A DNA stretch of 64,000 bases from an uncultured Jannaschia sp. GTDB taxonomy: Bacteria > Pseudomonadota > Alphaproteobacteria > Rhodobacterales > Rhodobacteraceae. The stretch lies in contig CANLTZ010000002.1 in NCBI GenBank assembly GCA_947494145.1, positions 310,001-374,000 on the forward strand. The letters run 5' to 3'. The notes under the pieces were generated by a model that was given only the letters and a program-made list of their open reading frames with translations, was not told the DNA's origin and ran no database searches. Position numbers and translations under genes: made by a program. Within the stretch, counting starts at the first letter, position 1, and every line of letters begins with the position of its first letter. This document shows positions 44,125 to 54,348 of the stretch, in pieces.

Positions 44125-44978
44125 GGGACCGCTATTCGGCCTTCTGCCACTTGCACCGCTGTCCCCTCGATCCGCACGTCGCGGATCGCGCCGTCTGCCA
44201 CATCAACTTCGAAGCCAATCGTGGAGGGGCGGCCCATGTCTTCGCCCTGGCGCAGCTTGTGCCGCGTCGTTCCGTTTTGCAACGCGCCGTTGGCGAGAAG
44301 CTGCGCGGCCAGAATCGCGCAGGCCGATCCCGTTGCAGGATCCTCGGGGATGCCCGCCGTCGGCGAAAACATCCGTGCGTTGAAGTCCGGGTCATAGATC
44401 CAGGCGCTGTCCACCTCAGCGGTTTCCATCAGGGCGGATCAGTGCGGCTCTTCCGGGCGGGCCTGGGCCAATGTCGCGCGGTCGCGAACCGGGACATAGA
44501 CGAACGCAGGACCGCCCGCGAAGGCACCGGGCGCGTGCGGCCCGATGCTGGCGGGGGCCATGCCCAACGCACGGGCGCAAAGCTCAACCTCGACCGCCCC
44601 GCCATGGGGCGCGGGCAAGACCGGGGCGCGAAACTGGGCACGCCCCTCCCGGATGCGGACGGGCACCAGCCCTGCCTCTTCTTCCAACGTGACCTCCTGC
44701 AGCCCGTCGCGTGCCGCCAGGTACAAAGCCGCGCCCACCGTTGGATGCCCCGCAAAGGGGATTTCGGCGGTGGGGAAGAAGATGCGCGCCCGCGCCGTAT
44801 GGGCCGGGTCGCGCGGTGGCATCAAGAAGATCGTCTCTGACAGGTTGAATTGCCGCGCGATGGTCTGCATTTGTGCAGTGCTAAGGCTGCCATCGGTTTC
44901 AACGATGGCCAGGGGATTGCCGCTAAAGGCCGTGTCGGTGAACACGTCCCAGACGTGGAAGGGCAGGGTGGGGTGCAT
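44121..44978 (-). pseudogene. PhzF-family epimerase/isomerase, broken by one in-frame TGA
   Basis: The two halves lie in one reading frame: residues 1-179 (HPTLPFHVWDVFTDTAFSGN, catalytic-Glu region LSETIFL, FAGHPTVGAA) and, after a TGA at 44439-44441, METAEVDSAWIYD up to the end with EDPATGSACAILAAQLLANG. Together they give a normal PhzF length of about 285 residues. A TGG to TGA change (Trp) would explain the break, but the original codon is not certain. The second half could restart at ATG 44429. Either a recent nonsense mutation, a sequencing error, or readthrough. Last gene of secG-pyrG-phzF. Confidence 0.8.
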
Positions 44979-44996
44979 CGGGGCCTCCGCCGCGCC

Positions 44997-46640
44997 TCAG
45001 ACGAGACGCGATTGTTCCTTCGCCGCGCGGATGAAATCGGCAAAGAGGGGATGGGGATCGAAAGGCTTCGACTTCAATTCGGGGTGGAACTGGACCCCGA
45101 TGAACCACGGATGATCCGACCATTCCACGATTTCCGGCAGCCGCCCATCCGGTGACAGGCCTGAAAAGCACAAGCCCTTTGCCTCCAACTGCTTGCGGAA
45201 CTCGATATCCACCTCGTAGCGGTGGCGGTGGCGTTCTTCGATGGCCGTGGCGCCATAGACATCGGCCACTTTGGACCCCGCCGTCAGCGCCGCGTCATAG
45301 GCGCCCAGCCGCATGGTGCCGCCCTTGTCGTCGGTCTTCTTGCGGGTGACCTTGGCATTGCCCTGCACCCATTCCTTCAGGTGATAAACGACGGGCGTAA
45401 AGCTTTGCGGATCTGCGTCGCCCGCAAATTCCTCGGATGCCGCATTGCTCAGGTCCGCAGTGTTACGCGCGGCCTCGATCACGGCCATTTGCATGCCCAG
45501 ACAGATGCCTAGATAAGGCACCTTCTTTTCGCGGGCGAATTGAGCGGCCTTTATCTTGCCCTCGGTCCCCCGTTCTCCGAACCCGCCGGGTACGAGGATG
45601 GCGTTGAAGCCCTGCAGATGCGCCGCGGGGTCCTCTCGCTCAAAGATTGCGCTGTCGATCCATTCGGCGCGCACTTTGACGCGATTGGCCATGCCGCCAT
45701 GGGTCAACGCTTCGGCAATGGATTTATATGCATCTTCCAGCTGTGTGTATTTGCCCACAATGGCCACGCGCACGTCGCCATCGGTGTTGTGTATGCGGTC
45801 CACCACGTCTTCCCACCGCGCCAGGTTGGGCTTGGGCGCGGGACTGATGCCGAACGCATCCAACACGGCCTGGTCCATCCCTTCGCGGTGATAGGCCAAC
45901 GGCGCCTCGTAAATGGACTGGAGGTCTTGTGCCGCGATCACGGAATCGGGCCGCACATTGCAAAAGAGCGCCAGCTTCTCCCGCTCCTTCACCGGAATGG
46001 GACCCTCCGATCGGCAGACCAGGATATCGGGCGCCAACCCGATGGAGCGCAATTCCTTGACGGAGTGCTGGGTGGGCTTGGTCTTCAACTCTCCGCTGGC
46101 CTTGATGTAGGGCAGCAAGGTCAAATGCATGAACAGGCATTGCCCGCGGGGCTTTTCCTGGCTGAACTGGCGGATGGCCTCGAAGAAGGGCAGCCCTTCG
46201 ATATCGCCCACTGTACCGCCGATTTCGCACAGCATGAAATCGACTTCATCTTCGCCGATGCGAATGAAGTCTTTGATTTCGTTGGTCACGTGTGGGATGA
46301 CTTGAATGGTCTTGCCCAGATAGTCGCCGCGCCGTTCCTTTTCCAACACGTTGGAATAGACCCGGCCCGAACTGATGGAATCCGTTGCGCGTGCCGCCAC
46401 TCCGGTGAAACGCTCATAATGGCCCAGGTCCAGATCCGTTTCGGCGCCGTCATCGGTGACGAAGACCTCACCATGCTCAAAGGGCGACATCGTTCCGGGG
46501 TCCACGTTCAAATACGGGTCCAGTTTGCGAAGCCGCACGGTATAGCCGCGGGCTTGCAAGAGCGCGCCCAGGGCGGCCGATGCCAGGCCCTTGCCCAGTG
46601 AGGAAACCACCCCACCGGTGATGAAAATGAAGCGTGCCAT
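44997..46640 (-). CDS. pyrG: CTP synthase (547 aa)
   Basis: Converts UTP to CTP using glutamine ammonia. The N-terminal synthetase domain starts [20 protein letters not shown] and carries the P-loop; the C-terminal GATase domain has the nucleophile Cys in LGICLGMQ, and GVQFHPE with His/Glu of the triad. The start at 46640 is fixed by homology; 30 codons upstream in frame cover the secG terminator and are rejected. Full normal length. Confidence 0.98.
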   Translation of the reverse strand: MARFIFITGGVVSSLGKGLASAALGALLQARGYTVRLRKLDPYLNVDPGTMSPFEHGEVFVTDDGAETDLDLGHYERFTGVAARATDSISSGRVYSNVLEKERRGDYLGKTIQVIPHVTNEIKDFIRIGEDEVDFMLCEIGGTVGDIEGLPFFEAIRQFSQEKPRGQCLFMHLTLLPYIKASGELKTKPTQHSVKELRSIGLAPDILVCRSEGPIPVKEREKLALFCNVRPDSVIAAQDLQSIYEAPLAYHREGMDQAVLDAFGISPAPKPNLARWEDVVDRIHNTDGDVRVAIVGKYTQLEDAYKSIAEALTHGGMANRVKVRAEWIDSAIFEREDPAAHLQGFNAILVPGGFGERGTEGKIKAAQFAREKKVPYLGICLGMQMAVIEAARNTADLSNAASEEFAGDADPQSFTPVVYHLKEWVQGNAKVTRKKTDDKGGTMRLGAYDAALTAGSKVADVYGATAIEERHRHRYEVDIEFRKQLEAKGLCFSGLSPDGRLPEIVEWSDHPWFIGVQFHPELKSKPFDPHPLFADFIRAAKEQSRLV

Positions 46641-46721
46641 GCCCGAAACCCCGCGAATTGGCCGTGTTCCGGTTCCGCCGGAATCACCTATCACGGGGTT
46701 TGAGGATATCACCACGATAAA

Positions 46722-46741
46722 GGGGGGCACAACCGCCCCCC
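46722..46741 (-). terminator. Terminator or attenuator between secG and pyrG
   Basis: On the minus strand GGGGGGC and GCCCCCC pair (7 bp, 6-nt loop) and are followed by TTTATC, 43 bp after the secG stop. It would reduce read-through from secG into pyrG. Confidence 0.7.
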
Positions 46742-46783
46742 GCTACATCCTGAGATCTGACGTCCCGTGAACCCCAGATGATG

Positions 46784-47134
46784 TCACTCTGACCGGGGCG
46801 GCGTCAGCGGTGCATCGCCCGTGGTGGGTGGCAGCAGCGCATCCCCCGATGGCACGACCGGCGCCGACTGTTCTTCCACCGGTATTTGGTCCACGACCGA
46901 GCTGCCCGCCGCATTCTGCGCCGCAAGGATGGTCAGAACCACTGACGTCGTCAGAAATGCCACCGCGAAGGCCCAAGTCAGCTTCGTCATGGCCGTGGCC
47001 GCCTGACGGCCAGACACGACCCCGCCGCCACCGCCGCCCATGCCCAGGCCGCCACCTTCAGATTTCTGAAGCAGCACGATGCCAATCAAGCAAATCGCCA
47101 AGATCAGGTGAATGACGAGGATGACGTTTTCCAT
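46784..47134 (-). CDS. secG: Protein-export membrane protein SecG (116 aa)
   Basis: A small accessory subunit of SecYEG. Two membrane helices are seen (residues 3-22, ENVILVIHLILAICLIGIVL, and about 52-74, LTWAFAVAFLTTSVVLTIL) joined by the Gly-rich loop KSEGGGLGMGGGGGG. The periplasmic tail is long and Pro/Ser/Glu-rich. The start at 47134 is set by homology. Gene order secG-pyrG is common in alphaproteobacteria. It is divergent from purA. Confidence 0.95.
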   Translation of the reverse strand: MENVILVIHLILAICLIGIVLLQKSEGGGLGMGGGGGGVVSGRQAATAMTKLTWAFAVAFLTTSVVLTILAAQNAAGSSVVDQIPVEEQSAPVVPSGDALLPPTTGDAPLTPPRSE

Positions 47135-47330
47135 GGACGGTCCGTTCGGTCTGTTCGCAGGGTAATTAGGGTCTGCGGCCCTTCGCCGCAAGACCGCTTG
47201 GTTCGGTTCCATCCGTGCCCCAGCGTCGCACGCTATCGTCGGTCATCTGCGCGATCAACCTGCATTGCGCGGGTTTCGCCCGAGGGCCCGCCGCGCTACA
47301 GGAGGCGCGGATTTCGGGACGGAGGGTCGC

Positions 47331-48623
47331 ATGGCCAACGTGGTGGTGGTGGGCGCCCAGTGGGGCGATGAAGGCAAGGGCAAGATTGTCGATTGGCTCT
47401 CGGAACGGGCCGATGTCATCGCGCGCTTCCAGGGTGGCCACAATGCAGGCCATACGCTGGTCATTGACGGGCAGGTCTACAAGCTGTCCTTGCTTCCGTC
47501 TGGCATCGTGCGCGGCGGCAAACTGTCGGTCATCGGCAACGGCGTCGTGCTGGACCCTTGGCATCTGGTCAAGGAAATCGCGGATCTGCGTGGCCAGGGC
47601 GTCGATATCTCGCCTGAAACCCTGATGATCGCCGAAAACACGCCGCTCATCCTGCCCATCCACGGAGAGCTTGATCGCGCGCGCGAGACGCAGAATTCTG
47701 TGGCAAAGATCGGCACGACCGGCCGCGGTATCGGCCCGGCCTACGAAGACAAGGTGGGCCGCCGCGCCGTTCGCGTGGCCGATTTGGCCGACGCTTCCAC
47801 GCTCGAAACCCGGGTGGACCGCGCGCTGGTGCACCACGATGCGCTGCGTCGTGGGCTGGGGCTGGCGGCGATTGATCGTGACGCGCTTTTGAAGTCCTTG
47901 CGCGATGTGGCGGGGCAGGTCCTGCCCTATGCCGCGCCCGTCTGGAAGGTGCTCGACGAGAAACGCCGCGCGGGGCGCCGCATCCTATTTGAGGGCGCGC
48001 AAGGGTCGCTTCTGGACATCGATTTCGGCACGTATCCCTTTGTGACGTCTTCGAACGTGATTGCCGGGCAGGCCGCCACCGGAACCGGCATCGGGCCCGG
48101 CGCCATCGATTTCGTGCTGGGCATCGTCAAGGCCTATACGACCCGCGTGGGCGAGGGGCCCTTTCCGGCCGAGCTTGATGACGATGACGGACAGCGTTTG
48201 GGCGAACGTGGCCATGAATTTGGAACCGTTACGGGGCGCAAGCGCCGCTGCGGTTGGTTCGACGCCGTACTCGTGCGCCAGACCTGCGCCACATCGGGCG
48301 TCAACGGCATCGCGTTCACCAAGCTCGACGTGCTCGACGGGTTCGAGACGTTGAAAATCTGCGTGGCCTATGACCTCGACGGCACCCGTATCGACCATCT
48401 GCCCACCGCCGCCGATGCGCAGGCGCGTTGCACGCCCATCTACGAAGAGATGCCGGGTTGGAGCGAATCCACCGAAGGCGCGCGCAGTTGGGCGGACCTG
48501 CCCGCCAATGCCATCAAATATGTCCGCCGGGTGGAGGAGTTGATCGCCTGTCCCGTGGCGCTGCTGTCCACCTCGCCCGAGCGTGAGGATACCATTCTCG
48601 TCACCGACCCGTTCGAGGATTGA
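47331..48623 (+). CDS. purA: Adenylosuccinate synthetase (430 aa)
   Basis: Joins IMP and aspartate with GTP in AMP synthesis. The N-terminal signature [18 protein letters not shown], the IMP-binding [14 protein letters not shown] and the GTP region are present, with catalytic D and H in GDEGK and [11 protein letters not shown] 47331 has GGAGGG 4 nt upstream. Length is normal. It is followed 3 bp later by a DUF2842 gene. Confidence 0.98.
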   Translation: MANVVVVGAQWGDEGKGKIVDWLSERADVIARFQGGHNAGHTLVIDGQVYKLSLLPSGIVRGGKLSVIGNGVVLDPWHLVKEIADLRGQGVDISPETLMIAENTPLILPIHGELDRARETQNSVAKIGTTGRGIGPAYEDKVGRRAVRVADLADASTLETRVDRALVHHDALRRGLGLAAIDRDALLKSLRDVAGQVLPYAAPVWKVLDEKRRAGRRILFEGAQGSLLDIDFGTYPFVTSSNVIAGQAATGTGIGPGAIDFVLGIVKAYTTRVGEGPFPAELDDDDGQRLGERGHEFGTVTGRKRRCGWFDAVLVRQTCATSGVNGIAFTKLDVLDGFETLKICVAYDLDGTRIDHLPTAADAQARCTPIYEEMPGWSESTEGARSWADLPANAIKYVRRVEELIACPVALLSTSPEREDTILVTDPFED

Positions 48624-48626
48624 GCC

Positions 48627-48851
48627 GTGACTTACAAAACCCGTAAGCGCCTTGCGCTGCTTATCATTCTGGTTGGCTTGCCGCTTTACATCATGGCGGC
48701 GGTCACCGTGGTCAACTGGTTCGAGCGTCCGCCGATCTGGCTGGAGCTGATCATCTATATCATCCTTGGTGTCGCCTGCGCCTTCCCGCTCAAGCGCATC
48801 TTCAAGGGGCTCGGCCAGCCCGACCCGGACGCGCCTCCGCCGGAAGAATAG
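48627..48851 (+). CDS. DUF2842 small membrane protein (74 aa)
   Basis: A two-helix membrane protein (about residues 8-27 and 36-54) with the family pattern KTRKRLALLIILVGLPLYIM and a PLKRIFKGLGQPDPDAPP tail. The start is GTG. It follows purA in many alphaproteobacteria; the function is unknown. A terminator lies 30 bp downstream. Confidence 0.85.
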   Translation: MTYKTRKRLALLIILVGLPLYIMAAVTVVNWFERPPIWLELIIYIILGVACAFPLKRIFKGLGQPDPDAPPPEE

Positions 48852-48881
48852 CCGCAGCGCGAAGCCGCAATCGGATAAAGA

Positions 48882-48912
48882 AAGGCCCGCTGCGATCCAT
48901 GCGGCGGGCCTT
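48882..48912 (+). terminator. Terminator after purA-DUF2842
   Basis: Arms 48882-48893 and 48901-48912 (AAGGCCCGC with GCGGGCCTT plus three inner pairs, one of them G-T) form a 12-bp stem with a 7-nt loop. It lies between two converging genes and may work both ways. Confidence 0.75.
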
Positions 48913-48933
48913 GATGTCTAAGCCTTCGGGCGC

Positions 48934-51249
48934 TCAGCCAGCCCGGCGCTCGGCCTCCGCGGCGAAACGGGAATCGGTGCCCAGGGAAAAGGTGCCTCGG
49001 CCCACCTTGCGCAGGCGCCCTTCGCGCAGCAATTGTCCAAACCCTCGCAGTCCGTCTTCTCGGCTTAGGTCTTCGCAAGCTTCGGACGCGAGGTGCAGCA
49101 GATGCGGGCGCGAGAAGCTCTCTTCGCCCATGATTTTGGTGGAATAGGCTGCAGCCGCTTCCAGGATGTCGGGCAGATCGACGGCGCCCACATCTTGCGC
49201 GAAACGCTCGAAATCGTCACCGCTGGCGGCGTCGGGCTCTGGGCGTTCGTCTTCTTCCGCAACTGGCGCGTCTTCTTCGACGTCAGGCGTTTCCTCAGCG
49301 GTCTCGGTGGCCTCTGCGGGTGCGTCCGCGTCGTCGTCCATGTCTTCGACGCGCTGCTCGGACACGAGCACGAGGGGGGCAGGCGCCTCAGAAACCTCGT
49401 CGGAGGCGTCGTCCGTCTCTTCTGAAGCGGCTGCGGCGCGGGGGCGCACTGTGTTTGCCAGATCCTCGCGGTAGGCGCCGGTTTCGTCGCTTTCGGCCAC
49501 ATCCATTGTGTCGTCGGCGCGGCGGGCGGCCACGGCGGCTTTCAGGTGCGAAATGTTCGCGTGGCGGCGCGACGTATCTTCGCCGGACAGACGGCTGTCG
49601 GTGGCGGCAAAAAGACGCTCCATATCCGGGTCGGACGGGGTGCCGCGGGCTGCGCTAGTCTCATCCTCGGCCTCCGCTGCTTCGGCTTCGGCGACATCAA
49701 CCGCATCGTCGTCGGAATCTTCGTCCTCTTCGAGCTTGGCAGCTTCTTCGTCCGCGGCCCGAATGGCGGCCAACTCGGCCATCAATTCATCGGTGTCGTC
49801 GGCGCTTTCATCTGCTGGCGCATCCGACCCAGTGGCGTCCCGGGACAATTCAGCTTCGATGGCTGCCAATTCGGCCAGAAGCGTGTCATCTTCCTCGGCT
49901 TCGGCCACGTCGATTTCGTCAGATTTTTCCTCAGGCTGGGGCGTCTCAGCGTCCGCGGTCTGATCGGCTTCGGCCTTGGCCGTGCGACGCAGCTTGCGGA
50001 TACGGATGCGGCGCAGACCACGGGCCGGTTTACCATCATCGGCGTCTTCTTCTTCCGCGTTGGCTTCTTGTCCGTCAGTCTCATCTTCCGATGCGGAGTC
50101 GGCGTCAGCCGCTGCGTTATCGGCTTCGTCTTCAGCAATAACCTGTGTTTCCTCGCTCTCCACTGCCTCTGCCTCAGGGGCGTCGTCGTCGGCCTTGTCT
50201 TCGGCTTCGGCTTCAAGTTCGGCTACGTCTTCAGATATTTCGTCGGCATCGGCGATGGCCGTGTCGGCTTCGTCTTGGTCGGCCAGCAGTTCGGCCACCG
50301 CGGCAATCGTATCTTCGCCATGGGTGTCAACGGGCGTGTCCTCAGACGCATCTGGCTCGGCTGATATGTCGTCCTCGACCTCCGTGTCGACCGCCTCATC
50401 GTTGTCGTCTGCGTCGGTCAGCGCGTCTTCGCTGTAGGCTGCTGCAAGCGTGTCTTCTGCCAGGGTGTCGAGATCATCGGCTTCGTCGTCTGCTGCGTAG
50501 AATTCCGAATCTTCGTCGGATTCGTAGCCGCCGCGAATGCGGGCCAACCGATCGGCGAAGGATCCATCGATATCGGCCGTCGAGTCGGGGTTGCCTTCAT
50601 CTTCGAACTCAAAGTTTTCAGGCTCACCAACCCCATCGAATACTGCTTCAGCCTCAAGCTGGACATCATCGTCGGATGCTCCCTCAATCTCGACGTCGCC
50701 GCTTCCGATCGCTGCTTCCTCTGTGACCGGTTCCTCGTCCTCTGCGATGGGTTCTTTGGTGATCATTTCTTCCGAAGTGGATTCTTCTTCTGAAGTGGCT
50801 TCGACAGCGTCTTCCGAGGCGGCCCCGGCCTCTTCGCCGACAGGTGCCGCATCCCCGGAGTCTTCCGCTGGGTCTTCTTCTACCGCAACGGTATCGTTTG
50901 CGATGCCTCCCGACAGAGTTTCTTCCTCACCCTCAATGCTGTCCTCAAGCATCGTTGAGGCAACGGCGCCTGCCGCAACCACGCCAGTCGAACGCAGCAC
51001 GATGCCGCCGTCCTCGGTCCCGGCTTCCACCGTTTCATTCGTCCGCGCTTCGACGATTTCGCGTACTTTTGCGACGTCGGGGGTTAAATGCTTGGCTTCG
51101 AACAGATTGCCTTCGGAGCTGACGTCGCGGAAATACTCCACCACATCGGTCATCGTCGAGACCGGGTCGTCGAACCCCTCCAACGTGCAGGAGAAGGTCC
51201 CGTAGGCGACCGTTAGAATCTTGTTGGCGGGAACCATTGGGGGCACCAT
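48934..51249 (-). CDS. Very acidic repetitive protein with conserved ends (771 aa)
   Basis: Not assigned to a known function. The first 70 or so residues (VPANKILTVAYGTFSCTLEG then FDDPVSTMTDVVEYFRDV) and the last 100 or so (DLPDILEAAAAYSTKIMGEE then GLRGFGQLLREGRLRKVGRG) look folded; the end resembles a winged helix. The 550-residue middle is an Asp/Glu/Ala-rich disordered stretch. One basic patch (RGLRRIRIRKLRRTAKAEA) interrupts it at about residues 390-420. No signal peptide or membrane helix. ATG 51249 has GGAAGAA upstream. Related proteins occur throughout roseobacters; a scaffold or nucleic-acid-binding role is only a guess. Confidence 0.75.
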   Translation of the reverse strand: MVPPMVPANKILTVAYGTFSCTLEGFDDPVSTMTDVVEYFRDVSSEGNLFEAKHLTPDVAKVREIVEARTNETVEAGTEDGGIVLRSTGVVAAGAVASTMLEDSIEGEEETLSGGIANDTVAVEEDPAEDSGDAAPVGEEAGAASEDAVEATSEEESTSEEMITKEPIAEDEEPVTEEAAIGSGDVEIEGASDDDVQLEAEAVFDGVGEPENFEFEDEGNPDSTADIDGSFADRLARIRGGYESDEDSEFYAADDEADDLDTLAEDTLAAAYSEDALTDADDNDEAVDTEVEDDISAEPDASEDTPVDTHGEDTIAAVAELLADQDEADTAIADADEISEDVAELEAEAEDKADDDAPEAEAVESEETQVIAEDEADNAAADADSASEDETDGQEANAEEEDADDGKPARGLRRIRIRKLRRTAKAEADQTADAETPQPEEKSDEIDVAEAEEDDTLLAELAAIEAELSRDATGSDAPADESADDTDELMAELAAIRAADEEAAKLEEDEDSDDDAVDVAEAEAAEAEDETSAARGTPSDPDMERLFAATDSRLSGEDTSRRHANISHLKAAVAARRADDTMDVAESDETGAYREDLANTVRPRAAAASEETDDASDEVSEAPAPLVLVSEQRVEDMDDDADAPAEATETAEETPDVEEDAPVAEEDERPEPDAASGDDFERFAQDVGAVDLPDILEAAAAYSTKIMGEESFSRPHLLHLASEACEDLSREDGLRGFGQLLREGRLRKVGRGTFSLGTDSRFAAEAERRAG

Positions 51250-51318
51250 CACTTTCTTCCCGGGCGGGAATCCTGTTTCATTTCACCATGCACTAAACAA
51301 AACGATTCCAGTCAAATC

Positions 51319-52062
51319 GTGCCGGGAAGGCGACCATTTGACGAAAAGCAGGGCGGATTTTTGCCAGATTCGACATCAATCGCCCCCGAGCGCGCCTTAT
51401 TGGAGACCAGACAAACCCTAGTGGGCGGTGCTCCGGTTAGCATCCGAACCCTTGAGGAAGCTTTAACGCGTGCGCCGCGCCTGATCGCGGCCGATGGCGG
51501 GGCTGATTCCCTCCTGCAGGCAGGTTTGTTTCCTGACCTTGTGGTGGGCGATTTGGATTCCATTTCCGCGGCCGCCCAGACAGCCTTCGCGGATCGCGTC
51601 GCCCACATTGCCGAACAGGACAGCACCGATTTCGCCAAGGCGTTGCGCACGGCGCCCGCGGCGTTAACCATCGCGGTCGGCTTCATCGGGGCGCGGGTCG
51701 ATCATTTCCTGGCCTGTCTGAGCGAATTGGCCCGCAGCGACGCGCCCTGCCTTTTGCTCAGCGATGAAGATTGTGTCTGCATCGCGCCCAACCGGTTGGA
51801 CTTGCCGGTTGACGTGGGCATGCGCGTGTCGCTTTGGCCGCTGGCCCCGGCACGGGGCCGCAGCACGGGACTTGAATGGCCGCTCGACGGCGTGGCCCTT
51901 GATCCGGTGGGCCAGGTCGGCACCTCGAATCGCGCCACCGGCCCTGTCACCTTGGAATTGGAGGGCGGGCCCGTCGCGTTGATCCTGCCTGCTAGGGCCT
52001 TGGACACGATGTCGCGTGTGGTGCAAATGGCCCCTCGCGGCCCCGACACGGCCTCGCTATAA
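51319..52062 (+). CDS. Thiamine pyrophosphokinase (247 aa, start uncertain)
   Basis: Transfers pyrophosphate from ATP to thiamine to give the active cofactor. Family motifs are LIAADGGADSLLQAG, VVGDLDSIS, the DSTDFAKAL ATP site and the C-terminal VGTSNRATGPVTLELEGG. The first 35 residues are not conserved and GTG 51319 lacks a ribosome-binding site, so translation may begin further in, for example near 51400. It lies just upstream of rpiA. Confidence 0.88.
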   Translation: MPGRRPFDEKQGGFLPDSTSIAPERALLETRQTLVGGAPVSIRTLEEALTRAPRLIAADGGADSLLQAGLFPDLVVGDLDSISAAAQTAFADRVAHIAEQDSTDFAKALRTAPAALTIAVGFIGARVDHFLACLSELARSDAPCLLLSDEDCVCIAPNRLDLPVDVGMRVSLWPLAPARGRSTGLEWPLDGVALDPVGQVGTSNRATGPVTLELEGGPVALILPARALDTMSRVVQMAPRGPDTASL

Positions 52063-52094
52063 GGCCCGGCAAGTCACGTAAGAGGAAACCCGCT

Positions 52095-52883
52095 ATGCCC
52101 GCAAAGCCTAACCCCATCGACATGGCGAAATACGTGTCGGCCAAGCGGGCGTTGGACTATGTGCAGGATGGTATGCGCGTGGGGCTGGGCACCGGATCAA
52201 CGGCGGCTTGGATGGTGCGCGGCTTGGGCGAGATGGTCCGCCAGGACGGGCTGCGCGTCACCGGCGTGCCCACCAGCAGCCGCACCGCCGATCTGGCGCG
52301 GCAATGCGGCGTGCCCCTCGCAACCCTAGAGGACGTCAAATGGCTGGACCTGACGATTGACGGCGCCGATGAATTCGACCCCGATCTGAGCCTGATCAAG
52401 GGCGGGGGCGGGGCGCTTTTGCAGGAAAAGATCGTCGCCACGGCGTCCGATATGATGGTGGTGATTACCGATGCGTCCAAACAGGTGGATACGCTGGGCG
52501 CGTTCCCCTTGCCGGTTGAGGTCATCCCCTTCGGCTGGCAAACCACCAAGGCCTTGATCGAAGAAAGCCTGATCGGGATGGATGTGGGCGGCCGTTCTGT
52601 TACGTTGCGGCTGAACCGCGACGACCCCTATCGCACCGATGAGGGCAACCTGATCCTCGATCTGCATCTGCGCCGCATCGGCAACCCGCGACAACTGGCG
52701 CTGGTGCTGAACCAAATCCCCGGCGTGGTCGAGAACGGGCTCTTCCTCGATATCTGCGACGTGGTCGTGGTGGGCGCCGCCAACGGGTCGGTCGAGGTGC
52801 GCGACATCAATAACGGGACGGTCACGCATGAGCGCGTCGATCTGCGGGACGACGACAACATCTTCGTCGATGTCTCCGATTAA
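52095..52883 (+). CDS. rpiA: Ribose-5-phosphate isomerase A (262 aa)
   Basis: Interconverts ribose-5-phosphate and ribulose-5-phosphate. Motifs include VGLGTGSTAAWMV, DLTIDGADEFDPDLSLIKGG with the catalytic Asp/Glu region, and GGGALLQEKIV. AGAGGAAA lies 7 nt before the ATG. It is followed closely by gor, which needs NADPH, a plausible metabolic pairing. Confidence 0.97.
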   Translation: MPAKPNPIDMAKYVSAKRALDYVQDGMRVGLGTGSTAAWMVRGLGEMVRQDGLRVTGVPTSSRTADLARQCGVPLATLEDVKWLDLTIDGADEFDPDLSLIKGGGGALLQEKIVATASDMMVVITDASKQVDTLGAFPLPVEVIPFGWQTTKALIEESLIGMDVGGRSVTLRLNRDDPYRTDEGNLILDLHLRRIGNPRQLALVLNQIPGVVENGLFLDICDVVVVGAANGSVEVRDINNGTVTHERVDLRDDDNIFVDVSD

Positions 52884-52910
52884 GGGCCGCGCTCGCCGCC
52901 CAGGAAAGGG

Positions 52911-54275
52911 ATGAGCATGGAATTCGACTATGACCTCTTCGTCATCGGGGGCGGCTCGGGCGGGGTGCGGGCGGCGCGGCTGACGGCGCTGGATGGCTTC
53001 AAGGTCGGGCTGGCCGAGGCCAGCCGCATGGGCGGCACCTGCGTTATCCGCGGCTGTGTCCCCAAGAAGCTGATGGTCTTCGCGTCTGAATGGCCCGAGG
53101 CTATCGAATACGCTAAGGATTACGGTTGGAGCGCCAGTGTCGGCGACTTCGATTGGGACAAATTCTCGACCCATCTGAATTCTGAGCTGGACCGGCTCGA
53201 ACAGATCTACCGCACCAACGCGCAGAAGGCCGGGGTCGAAATTCACGACACATTCGCCAAGATCGCCGACCCCCATACGGTGGAATTCGCCGATGGCACG
53301 CGCAAGACCACGAAGCACATCCTGGTGGCCACCGGGGGCAAGCCAGTCGTGCCGCAGATGAAGAATGCCGATCTGGGGATCGTGTCCGACGATATTTTCA
53401 ACCTCAAGACCATCCCCAAGAAAATGCTGATCGTGGGCGGCGGCTATATCGGGTGTGAATTTGCGGGCGTGTTCAACGGCCTGGGCTCGGACGTTTCGAT
53501 GTTCATCCGCGGCGCGCAAATCTTGAGGGGCTTCGACGAAGAGGCGCGGGGGCACGTCTCCGACTGCATGCAGCGCCGCGGTGTGACCGTCCATACCGGC
53601 TGCGCCCCCATCGAAATCGAAAAGCGCGGCGACAAGGTCTGGGTCAAGGGCTCCAACGGGTTTGCCGATGAATTCGACTGCCTGCTCTGGGCCACCGGTC
53701 GCAAGCCCGCCACCGAAGGGTTGGGCCTGGCGGAAGCCGGGGTCGAACTGAACCGCCAGGGTGCCGTTTGCGTTGACGACTATCTGCAAACGGCAGTGCC
53801 CTCCATCTATGCGCTGGGCGATTGCATCGGCCGCGTCGAACTGACGCCGGTGGCCATTCGCGAAGGCGTCTGCTTCCACAAAACCGTCTTCAAGGGTGAG
53901 CCCACGAAGATGGATTACGACCTGATCGCCACCGCCACCTTCACGCAGCCCGAATTGGGCACGGTGGGCCTGACCGAAGAAGAAGCCGAGGCGCAGGAAC
54001 CCACGCTGGTCTACGCCACCGCCTTCCGGCCCATGCAGCAGGCCTTTGCCGGCGGGGAAGAACGGGTGCTGATCAAACTTCTGGTGTCGAAAGCCACCGA
54101 CAAGGTGCTGGGCGTCCATATTGTGGGGCCCCATGCTGGTGAGATGATCCAGTATGTGGGCATTGCCATGAAGCTCGGGGCGACCAAAGCGGACTTCGAT
54201 CGGACCTGCGCCGTTCACCCCACGATCGCCGAAGAGATCGTCACCCTTAAGGAACCTGTTCGTACACTTGCTTGA
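52911..54275 (+). CDS. gor: Glutathione-disulfide reductase (454 aa)
   Basis: Reduces GSSG with NADPH using FAD. FAD loop VIGGGSGGVRAAR, redox disulfide GGTCVIRGCVPKK, NADPH loop VGGGYIGCEFAGVF and the C-terminal HPTIAEEIV with the active-site His and Glu are all present. ATG 52911 or ATG 52917 may be used; AGGAAAGGG fits both. Glutathione also supports the glyoxalase at 28391. Confidence 0.96.
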   Translation: MSMEFDYDLFVIGGGSGGVRAARLTALDGFKVGLAEASRMGGTCVIRGCVPKKLMVFASEWPEAIEYAKDYGWSASVGDFDWDKFSTHLNSELDRLEQIYRTNAQKAGVEIHDTFAKIADPHTVEFADGTRKTTKHILVATGGKPVVPQMKNADLGIVSDDIFNLKTIPKKMLIVGGGYIGCEFAGVFNGLGSDVSMFIRGAQILRGFDEEARGHVSDCMQRRGVTVHTGCAPIEIEKRGDKVWVKGSNGFADEFDCLLWATGRKPATEGLGLAEAGVELNRQGAVCVDDYLQTAVPSIYALGDCIGRVELTPVAIREGVCFHKTVFKGEPTKMDYDLIATATFTQPELGTVGLTEEEAEAQEPTLVYATAFRPMQQAFAGGEERVLIKLLVSKATDKVLGVHIVGPHAGEMIQYVGIAMKLGATKADFDRTCAVHPTIAEEIVTLKEPVRTLA

Positions 54276-54348
54276 TAAGCGAGCGAAGGGAGCCAATGTT
54301 TAGGGCACAGGACAAAGACATACCGCAAATGTGGAAGGAACGAGCCTG

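Noticed and set aside
52326-54296. 656-codon open frame opposite rpiA and gor
   Set aside because: It lies fully opposite two strongly conserved genes and shows the His/Gly/Asp-rich pattern of an antisense frame.
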